This document shows, piece after piece, positions 27,627 to 32,604 of a DNA stretch of 32,604 nt. The notes below the pieces were generated by a model. It was given only the letters and a program-made list of their open reading frames with translations, had not been told where the DNA came from and searched no databases. The DNA lies in the NCBI GenBank assembly GCA_018240245.1, contig JAFEGD010000235.1:1-32604 (forward strand), written 5' to 3'. The translations under genes and the position numbers were made by a program. This DNA comes from Spirochaetota bacterium. GTDB lineage: Bacteria > Spirochaetota > Leptospiria > Turneriellales > Turneriellaceae. How positions within the stretch are numbered: the first letter of the stretch is position 1; each line of letters begins with the position of its first letter.

Positions 27627-28301
27627 CTATACGTTATGGAAAACCATAGCAAACTCGCCGTGCTTGCCCTTTGCCCAGATTACCGCATCTTCGACGCACC
27701 CTAAAAAAAACTCTTCGTGCGTTTTGGTCATCTCGCGCCCGATGAGAATTTCTGCTTTGGGGAAAATCATGGCGATGTCGACGAGGCATTTTTCAATACG
27801 GTGTACCGATTCGTAGAGTGCGATCGCTCCGCCAAACGCCGCGTATTTTTTTAGTTCGTTTTGGCGCCGTGCGCTTTTGGGCGATAAGAAGCCCAAGAAC
27901 ACGAGCGGGTCGACCGAAAACGGCGTCACGCTGATGAGCGCGGTGAGCGCCGCCGGGCCGGGGATCGGCACGATGCGCACGCGCGCAGCGTAGCAGAGGC
28001 GCAAGATGCGCGAGCCCGGGTCAGAGAGACGCGGTGTGCCGGCATCGGAGACGAGCGCTACCGATTTGCCGTCTTGCAAAAGGCGGATTAACCCCTCGGC
28101 GCTTTTGGCCTCGCTAAAAGGATTATGCACGAGAAGTTTTGCTTTAGATTCGATCGCCGCGCGGCGAAAAAGATCGAGCGTCTTGCGGGTATCTTCGCAC
28201 GCGATATAATCGACGCTGCTCAAAATTTCTTTCGCGCGCGCTGTGATGTCGCCGCTATTACCGATGGGGAGTGCAACAGAGTAGAGGATTCCAGTGTTCA
28301 T
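27627..28301 (-). CDS. rsmI: 16S rRNA (cytidine-1402-2'-O)-methyltransferase RsmI
   Basis: RsmI 2'-O-methylates C1402 of 16S rRNA at the decoding centre. The 224-residue protein has the tetrapyrrole-methylase fold: VALPIGNSGDITARA at the N-terminus, CEDTRKTLDLF, the SAM-binding ALVSDAGTPRLSDPG (residues 82-96), PIPGPAALTALIS (113-125), and a C-terminal REMTKTHEEF block. It is shorter than the E. coli enzyme (286) because it ends right after that domain and lacks the extra C-terminal region. Short versions are known, so it need not be truncated. The start is an ATG complementary to 28299-28301 with no evident ribosome binding site. It lies between the DUF4015 gene (71-base gap holding a repeat) and fbaB. 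Confidence 0.93.
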   Translation of the reverse strand: MNTGILYSVALPIGNSGDITARAKEILSSVDYIACEDTRKTLDLFRRAAIESKAKLLVHNPFSEAKSAEGLIRLLQDGKSVALVSDAGTPRLSDPGSRILRLCYAARVRIVPIPGPAALTALISVTPFSVDPLVFLGFLSPKSARRQNELKKYAAFGGAIALYESVHRIEKCLVDIAMIFPKAEILIGREMTKTHEEFFLGCVEDAVIWAKGKHGEFAMVFHNV

Positions 28302-28315
28302 AAGATTAGTGATTT

Positions 28316-28372
28316 AACCACGGCGGTCACGGCGCACACGGCGCGGTAAGAGTAATTTTCTGCTCCGTGGTT
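28316..28372. repeat. Tandem CACGGCG 9-mers closed by an inverted repeat
   Basis: Three adjacent 9-mers (CCACGGCGG, TCACGGCGC, ACACGGCGC at 28318-28344) share the core CACGGCG. The outer 8 bases AACCACGG (28316-28323) are the reverse complement of CCGTGGTT (28365-28372), which abuts the stop codon of the DUF4015 gene. The layout fits a small interspersed palindromic element or an attenuator/terminator between that gene and rsmI. Confidence 0.6.
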
Positions 28373-29512
28373 TTATATCTTCTTATTCGCTTTTCGCTCG
28401 CCCGCGCGGCGCTCGTATTCTTTGAGCGCTTTCCACGTCGCCGAATAGTCGTTGCGCGCGTTCCAGACGACATAGCCGTCGCCCTTCGCGTCGTCGACCG
28501 CATAAAATTGTTTGAGCACGTATTGTGGCAGCGTGAGACCCGAAGGTTTGATCTTCATGCCGAAGCCTTGAATCCAGGGGATAATCCGCGTTTGGGGAAT
28601 GCGTTCTTTCGAATTTTCGACGCCTTCTTTAACCGTGCCGTATGGGTCGGCGATCTTCTCGTTGTCGCCATAATAGTGCGACGGATAGACCATCGGGTAC
28701 AGGTTATGTACGTAGGTACCGAAAATTTCGAGACGCTGCCCGATTTGGTCGTTTTCGTTGAGCGTGATGCGACCGAAAACATCGGCGCCGAGCTCGACAC
28801 CCAACGCATCGGTTACTTTGCGCGCCCGCGCGAGCACAGCGCCGATCTGTTCATATTTGAATTGGAGCGGCAGTCTTAATAACTTGGGTTCATCCGCATA
28901 GCGAATATAGTCGAGTTGAATTTCGCGAAAGCCCGATTTGGCGGCGCGCTCGACCGCTGCCATAATTTTGTCGAGATGTGCAGCGTCGGGTATGCGCGAT
29001 TTTAACCCTAAATCAAAACAGACAATACGCGCGATGGGATAGATGCCGTTCGATTTGATGAGCGACATCTGCGTGGGCGACAGTGCTCGGCCCTGCGCGT
29101 CGATCACCATCGTGTTAATACCATGCTCGCGACTCTTCTTCACAAAATGCGTCAGCGATTTCGTCGATACTGCCGTCGCGTTCGTCAAATAGATACCTTT
29201 GATAAATTGCGGGCGTGGCGTCGGCATTTGCGTCCACGAAATTTGGTCGTTGCGGAGCTTTTTCAAAAATGCCACGACGGTTTTTTGCTGGGCGTGCGAA
29301 TTTGTAGGAGTGGTATTTTCTTGAGGCACCGGTATTGACTGCGGTGATGCGACATTGGCAAAACGCACGGGCGAGTTTTCCGTCGGCTCAATTGCCGCGA
29401 CAACGGGCGTTGGCGCAGCTTGCGCGCTCGATTTGAGACATGTCATGCTGCTATAGAGCGAGACAATCGCAAATACAAAGAAAAAGGGAAGGGTTTTTTG
29501 GACTTTTTGCAT
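28373..29512 (-). CDS. Putative glycoside hydrolase, DUF4015 family, exported
   Basis: A 379-residue protein with an N-terminal hydrophobic signal sequence (residues about 7-25). C25 in SSMTCLKSS could be a lipidation site, so a lipoprotein is possible. Residues 30-100 are a low-complexity, Pro/Thr/Ala/Gln-rich linker. The catalytic-type domain (about 102-365) begins FIKGIYLTNATAVS and includes HGINTMVIDAQG, the barrel motif FREIQLDYIRYADEP with D201, YPMVYPSHY, and RIIPWIQGFG. These are the marks of DUF4015, a TIM-barrel family thought to include glycosidases. The substrate is unknown; a cell-envelope polysaccharide is a guess. It is the first gene of the minus-strand run leading to rsmI and fbaB, and divergent from menG/ubiE with 167 bases between. 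Confidence 0.83.
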   Translation of the reverse strand: MQKVQKTLPFFFVFAIVSLYSSMTCLKSSAQAAPTPVVAAIEPTENSPVRFANVASPQSIPVPQENTTPTNSHAQQKTVVAFLKKLRNDQISWTQMPTPRPQFIKGIYLTNATAVSTKSLTHFVKKSREHGINTMVIDAQGRALSPTQMSLIKSNGIYPIARIVCFDLGLKSRIPDAAHLDKIMAAVERAAKSGFREIQLDYIRYADEPKLLRLPLQFKYEQIGAVLARARKVTDALGVELGADVFGRITLNENDQIGQRLEIFGTYVHNLYPMVYPSHYYGDNEKIADPYGTVKEGVENSKERIPQTRIIPWIQGFGMKIKPSGLTLPQYVLKQFYAVDDAKGDGYVVWNARNDYSATWKALKEYERRAGERKANKKI

Positions 29513-29609
29513 GGTATTGGGGGTGGCGAAAGGGTATCGTTTTATTTTCGGCGCTTATACCGATTCTTTTCCGCAAAAAATAATCGAAACAGGCGGACGC
29601 GCGATTTTT

Positions 29610-29627
29610 GAGTTCCCGCCTAGTCAC
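29610..29627. repeat. 18-bp shared intergenic motif, copy 2
   Basis: GAGTTCCCGCCTAGTCAC lies in the divergent gap between the DUF4015 gene and menG/ubiE. Seventeen of 18 bases match 23049-23066. The following CGACTAGCTCGAC adds another CTAG. Role unknown; candidate transcription-factor site or remnant of a dispersed repeat. Confidence 0.45.
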
Positions 29628-29679
29628 ATACGACTAGCTCGACACGCAGTCTCGTCTTAGCTATTCGCACAGACAATAC

Positions 29680-30408
29680 ATGCCTCGCGAAGAATTAGTG
29701 AAGACCCACGCCGCCACCCCCGGCGAAAAACGCGCGATCGTACGCGGTATGTTCGACCGCATTGCGCCGACCTACGATCTTTTGAATCATTTACTTTCGC
29801 TCGGTATCGACCGGCGTTGGCGCAAGAAGACAATCGACCTCATGGGTGTCGGCGAAGGCGCGGTGATTCTCGACCTTGCCTGCGGCACGGGCGATCTTTC
29901 CGAAGAAGCGGCCCGACGCGATGCGACGGCGATTTTTGCCGTCGACCCGTCGCATAAAATGCTCTTACGCGCGCGCGCCAAGATGCAATACCGTCTCACG
30001 CGCACGTACTTTGTCGAGTCGTACGGCGAAGAATTACCGCTCGCGAACACACTCTGCACGCATGCGATGATCGCGTTCGGCATTCGCAACGTGCAAGAGC
30101 GCACCAGAGCCTTTGCCGAAATCTACCGCATCTTAAAACCGGGGGGAGTTTTCGCGGTACTAGAATTTACCCCGATGGATCGTAAATTGGTCTCGCTGAT
30201 ATTTAATCTCTATTTTCAAAAAGTTCTGCCGACGGTGGGCGGCATAATTAGCCGCGATCGGCAGGCTTACGAATATTTACCCGAATCGGTCGCGCGGTTT
30301 GTTACCTCGCGCGATTTGACACGCGAAGCCGAAGCGGTCGGTTTCAAGCACCGGCAATCGAAAGTTTTTTTCTTCGGTGTTGCGACGTGCATTTTGCTCG
30401 AGAAATAA
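29680..30408 (+). CDS. ubiE: Demethylmenaquinone methyltransferase (UbiE/MenG family)
   Basis: A 242-residue SAM-dependent C-methyltransferase that performs the last step of menaquinone (and in some bacteria ubiquinone) synthesis at the membrane. UbiE signatures are FDRIAPTYDLLNHLLSLGIDRRWRK (residues 25-49), motif I ILDLACGTGDLS (63-74), AFGIRNVQERTRAFAEIYRILKPGG and VLEFTPMD, and the C-terminal YEYLPESVARF. Leptospirales use menaquinone, so MenG activity is the likely one if the organism assignment is right. No other menaquinone gene is in the window. The ATG at 29680 is not preceded by an obvious ribosome binding site. The MerC-domain gene follows after 46 bases. Confidence 0.94.
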   Translation: MPREELVKTHAATPGEKRAIVRGMFDRIAPTYDLLNHLLSLGIDRRWRKKTIDLMGVGEGAVILDLACGTGDLSEEAARRDATAIFAVDPSHKMLLRARAKMQYRLTRTYFVESYGEELPLANTLCTHAMIAFGIRNVQERTRAFAEIYRILKPGGVFAVLEFTPMDRKLVSLIFNLYFQKVLPTVGGIISRDRQAYEYLPESVARFVTSRDLTREAEAVGFKHRQSKVFFFGVATCILLEK

Positions 30409-30431
30409 TCGTCGATAGCCTTTACGCTGTA

Positions 30432-30454
30432 TATAATGAGTTAGCTTCATCATT
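30432..30454 (+). promoter_or_regulatory. -10 box and overlapping dyad before the MerC-domain gene
   Basis: TATAAT at 30432-30437 matches the sigma-70 -10 consensus, but no good -35 is visible. Overlapping it is the imperfect 20-bp dyad AATGA-N3-AGCT-N3-TCATT (30435-30454), ending at the start codon. A transcript from this box would have a leader of only about ten bases. A repressor bound at the dyad would block it. Confidence 0.4.
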
Positions 30455-31018
30455 ATGACCGAGGGACACTTTCACCCCCGCACACGGGCGCGCTTTTCCG
30501 CACTATGGGATAAACTCGGCATCGTCGCCTCGGGTCTTTGCCTCGTCGATTGCGTTGTGTTGCCGCTCGCTTCGGCTCTGCTCGTTGGTTTCGGTTCGTC
30601 GTTTTCCTGGGCGCGCGAAATGCACTGGGTGTTGTTGCCGCTTATCGGCACGACCGCCTCGCTCGCATTCTACCATAGCTACAAGGCGCACCGCTCGTAC
30701 CGCATCGTTGCCGTCGGTGCGACGGGTTTTCTGCTACTTGCGTCCGGTGAAATTTTTGAAAATGCGCTGCGCATCTCTGGGCTCAATTGGGTAAGTATTG
30801 CGGGTTCGGCGCTCTTAATCGGCGCGCACCTCACGAATCTCAAAATGCACTGGCATAACTATTGCGGCTGTGCTCACGAGCCGGGTGTTCACGGGCGCAT
30901 GCTCTTTGGCATGGGGCGGGGGATTAACTCATTAACCCATGGCAAAGCGCGTGTCGAGCAGGCAATCCACCCGCAGAAAAAAGTTGCGATTCAAGTGCAG
31001 TCGGCGCACGTACCGTAG
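30455..31018 (+). CDS. MerC-domain membrane protein
   Basis: A 187-residue protein with about four membrane spans, placed in the MerC domain family by the N-terminal GIVASGLCLVDCVVLPLASAL segment, where C29 and C33 take the place of the metal-binding cysteines of MerC. A cysteine/histidine-rich stretch follows the last span (HWHNYCGCAHEPGVH). Classical MerC carries mercuric ions across the inner membrane, but similar chromosomal proteins occur without mer operons and their substrate is unknown. No merA or merR is present. The last 28 bases overlap the 3' end of the convergent Fur-family gene, so the two transcripts are antisense to each other there. No ribosome binding site is seen. Confidence 0.78.
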   Translation: MTEGHFHPRTRARFSALWDKLGIVASGLCLVDCVVLPLASALLVGFGSSFSWAREMHWVLLPLIGTTASLAFYHSYKAHRSYRIVAVGATGFLLLASGEIFENALRISGLNWVSIAGSALLIGAHLTNLKMHWHNYCGCAHEPGVHGRMLFGMGRGINSLTHGKARVEQAIHPQKKVAIQVQSAHVP

Positions 31019-31419
31019 AAAGTGAATTCGTGCGCTGTTAGCGTAAACCCCGGCGGCAAAAAATTTTGTAGTTTACCGGTATCGAGGCAACCGGGCAAAT
31101 CGAACACCTTACCGCAAACAGTGCATTTGAAGTGGTGATGGTGGTGCAGATGTGCTTTCTCGTAGAGCGCTTCGCCGCCCGGCATCTGCACCGATTTGAT
31201 CGTACCGACTTCGATGAGCGCGTTGACGGTGCGGTAAACTGTCGCTTGGCCGACTTTCGCGTGTTGCTCTGCGGCCAAAGCGACAAGGTTTGCAATCGTC
31301 AGCGGCCGCTCGGAGTGCATAATAATTTCATGAATCAACGCGCGTTGTTTGGTGTTACGCTGGCCGATACGTACGGTTGCCGCGTGATTGTGTTCATGCG
31401 TATGCGCGTGCTTCGCCAT
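30991..31419 (-). CDS. Fur-family metal-responsive transcriptional regulator (possibly Zur)
   Basis: A 142-residue DNA-binding regulator with a histidine-rich N-terminus (MAKHAHTHEHNHAATV). The winged-helix region reads QRNTKQRALIHEIIMHSERPLTIANLVALAAEQHAKVGQATVYRTVNALIEVGTI, followed by the dimerisation domain with AHLHHHHHFKCTVCGKVFD and the terminal GTCADC. The two CxxC pairs form the structural zinc site, and the run of histidines fits Fur/Zur sensing sites. The exact metal cannot be decided. An upstream in-frame ATG at 31474-31476 would add 19 residues (with HEHPP). It has AAGGAG only two bases before it, so the internal ATG is preferred, but this is uncertain. A TATAAT box lies between the two candidates. 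It overlaps the MerC-domain gene by 28 bases at the 3' end. Confidence 0.88.
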   Translation of the reverse strand: MAKHAHTHEHNHAATVRIGQRNTKQRALIHEIIMHSERPLTIANLVALAAEQHAKVGQATVYRTVNALIEVGTIKSVQMPGGEALYEKAHLHHHHHFKCTVCGKVFDLPGCLDTGKLQNFLPPGFTLTAHEFTFYGTCADCT

Positions 31420-31459
31420 CGGCGGATGCTCGTGGTATGCCCAACGCGCTGCAAACGCA

Positions 31460-31465
31460 ATTATA
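31460..31465 (-). promoter_or_regulatory. -10-like TATAAT upstream of the shorter fur start
   Basis: The minus strand reads TATAAT here, about 40 bases before the ATG at 31417-31419. A transcript starting from it would begin after the longer ATG at 31476, supporting the shorter protein. No -35 match is visible, so the call is weak. Confidence 0.3.
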
Positions 31466-31502
31466 CTTTGCGTCATGTCTCCTTTATGTGCTCGTTATTA
31501 AA

Positions 31503-31925
31503 GTGACGTATTTCGCGCACGATCTCGCGGGTTTTATCGAAATTGCAGAAACCATCGCCTCGCTCTTAGCCGCACCGGTCGCGGTACTCATTTCAGGCGA
31601 ATTGGGCGCGGGCAAAACGACCATGGTCTCTGCGATGCTCCGCACGTGGGGCGTTGAGAGCGCCGGTTCGCCGACGTTTAACTTGCGCAACGATTATAGA
31701 GTCGCCGAGCGGCAAATAATACACATCGATTGCTATCGCTTGAAGGCGGGCGAAGGTGTGTTCGATATTTTGCCGCCCGACGGCGATTACTCGTCTGTCA
31801 TCGCGTTTATCGAATGGCCTGAGCGTGCGGGCGCAGCGTTCTCAGAGATGTTCGTGCAGATAAAACATATCCGCATTACAGTCGGGGCCAACGGCGCGCG
31901 CACGATAGAGACCGACGTGCTATGA
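31503..31925 (+). CDS. tsaE: tRNA threonylcarbamoyladenosine biosynthesis ATPase TsaE
   Basis: TsaE is the ATPase that supports the TsaB-TsaD complex in making t6A37 in ANN-decoding tRNAs. The product of about 140 residues shows the P-loop SGELGAGKTTM (K38), SPTFNLRNDYRV, the IHIDCYRLKAGEGVFDI motif and VIAFIEWPERAG, all family hallmarks. The start is taken as GTG at 31503, just before TYFAHDLAGF. A GTG at 31488 is the alternative, and no good ribosome binding site separates them. It is divergent from the Fur-family gene. Its stop overlaps the tsaB start as ATGA, so the two t6A genes are translationally coupled. This pairing strengthens both assignments. Confidence 0.92.
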   Translation: MTYFAHDLAGFIEIAETIASLLAAPVAVLISGELGAGKTTMVSAMLRTWGVESAGSPTFNLRNDYRVAERQIIHIDCYRLKAGEGVFDILPPDGDYSSVIAFIEWPERAGAAFSEMFVQIKHIRITVGANGARTIETDVL

Positions 31926-32566
31926 ATTATCCCGCTTTGCTGCTCGATACTTCGACGCGCTATCTTTTTGCCGCTCGCATCGATAGCCATGGCGAGGCGA
32001 CGATGCGCATTCTGCTCGCAAGTTCGAGCGGCGAAGACACTCTCGACAACGTGGTCGGCGAGCTATTTCGCGAAATCGCAGCGGTACGCGAGATATGGTT
32101 AGGTTTGGGGCCCGGCTCTTTTGTCGGGCTCAGGTCGTCGTTTGCGTACGCGCGCATGCTCACGATGCTGACGGGTGTTACTTGCCGTACGTTCTATTCG
32201 TCGCGCCTGTGGCGAATGGGTTTTGCCGTACCGCCCTCGGCATGGTTCTTGACGCGCACGAATGCGAAACTTTTTTATGGCGAACGCTATGCGCCCGAAC
32301 GCGAGGCGCGCGCGCTCGAAGCGCACGAAGTGCCGACACTCTCGGGCGCCGAGCGCGTTTGTTTTTGCGATAGTTGGGTGCCGATAAAAGAAATTACAGG
32401 GGGGGGGGATTTACCGCTCTGCCGTAGGGTCGATTTTAAGGATGCTATTTTTCACTCAAAAGATTTGACCACAGAAAATTTGTACCTCTCCGAACCAAAA
32501 CAGCACAGCGAGTTGGTGCCGCTCTATGGGCACGAATTACATTTCGCAATGGCTGTGCAAAAATAG
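31922..32566 (+). CDS. tsaB: tRNA threonylcarbamoyladenosine biosynthesis protein TsaB
   Basis: TsaB (YeaZ) is the scaffold partner of TsaD in t6A synthesis. The 214-residue protein begins with the ASKHA-type ALLLDTSTRYLFAAR and has the family motif LGLGPGSFVGLRSSFAYARML (residues 61-80, with V where T is usual). The C-terminal half is diverged and slightly short. Its ATG overlaps the tsaE stop by four bases. A run of ten G at 32399-32408 encodes GGGD (from residue 160), and slippage there would remove the last 50 or so residues. The frame after the tract continues to a normal stop and keeps TsaB-like character (ELVPLYGHE), so the frame shown is the functional one. Confidence 0.9.
   Translation: MNYPALLLDTSTRYLFAARIDSHGEATMRILLASSSGEDTLDNVVGELFREIAAVREIWLGLGPGSFVGLRSSFAYARMLTMLTGVTCRTFYSSRLWRMGFAVPPSAWFLTRTNAKLFYGERYAPEREARALEAHEVPTLSGAERVCFCDSWVPIKEITGGGDLPLCRRVDFKDAIFHSKDLTTENLYLSEPKQHSELVPLYGHELHFAMAVQK
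32399..32408 (+). repeat. Homopolymer of ten G inside tsaB
   Basis: Ten consecutive G lie in the coding strand, read as GGG GGG GGG followed by the G of GAT. It is the longest G run seen in the window. Such tracts are prone to slippage during replication and to sequencing error. Confidence 0.9.
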
Positions 32567-32582
32567 ATTATCTAAGGAAATT

Positions 32583-32604
32583 ATGGATAAAGGAAAAGAA
32601 AAAA
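32583..32604 (+). CDS. Start of an unidentified gene (cut by window end)
   Basis: An ATG at 32583 begins MDKGKEK and runs off the window. AAGGAAA at 32574-32580 is placed as a ribosome binding site, and the gene lies 16 bases after the tsaB stop, so it is probably in the same operon. The visible residues are too few for any assignment. Confidence 0.55.

Noticed and set aside
27627..28301. rsmI as a truncated pseudogene
   Set aside because: All catalytic and SAM-binding motifs are present and only the non-catalytic C-terminal extension of the E. coli form is missing.

Overview
The window reads as chromosomal DNA of a diderm, lipid-using bacterium. The gene set (LpxI, a menaquinone-type UbiE/MenG, a membrane SpoIIE-type phosphatase with C-terminal TPRs, many exported or lipoprotein-type products with relaxed signal sequences) suggests the spirochaete order Leptospirales. 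The moderately GC-rich composition and the secreted lipase would fit a Turneriella-like member. The taxonomic placement is inference. The DNA is gene-dense, with no gene-free stretch over 300 bases. No tRNA, rRNA, CRISPR array, insertion sequence or phage gene was found.

Left part (1-8000): the 3' part of lpxI (lipid A synthesis) converges on ispG (isoprenoid synthesis). Divergent from ispG is a coupled osmC-metZ pair (thiol peroxidase-like protein, homocysteine synthesis). metZ and the opposing dabA-dabB operon share a strong bidirectional terminator that contains the metZ stop codon. dabA-dabB encodes a two-subunit, energy-coupled inorganic carbon accumulation complex.

Middle left (8000-16200): a membrane-anchored PP2C phosphatase with TPRs; a divergent pair of alpha/beta hydrolases (a putative lipoprotein and a secreted lipase) separated by an 18-bp perfect palindrome; a translationally coupled pair of a metallo-beta-lactamase-fold hydrolase and a protein with a degenerate GHKL ATPase domain; and an exported two-gene operon of an SH3b protein plus a formylglycine-generating-enzyme homologue that keeps both catalytic cysteines.

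Middle right (16200-26500): uvrA, purL, a secreted protein whose zinc ligands match the zinc-dependent phospholipase C family but which carries a long cysteine-containing insertion, a small secreted beta-rich protein, a nitroreductase-family protein, and a NIT-domain chemotaxis receptor. Two related copies of an inverted-repeat element lie after uvrA and before the nitroreductase gene.

Right part (26500-32604): a minus-strand run of a DUF4015-type putative glycosidase, rsmI and a class I (FbaB/DhnA-type) aldolase; then plus-strand menG/ubiE and a MerC-domain protein that overlaps a convergent Fur-family regulator; then overlapping tsaE-tsaB (tRNA t6A modification), with a run of ten G inside tsaB; and the first codons of another gene at the edge.

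Most informative leads: the zinc phospholipase C-like protein with its insertion, the MBL-GHKL pair, the exported formylglycine-generating enzyme with no sulfatase nearby, and several unexplained short repeats and palindromes.
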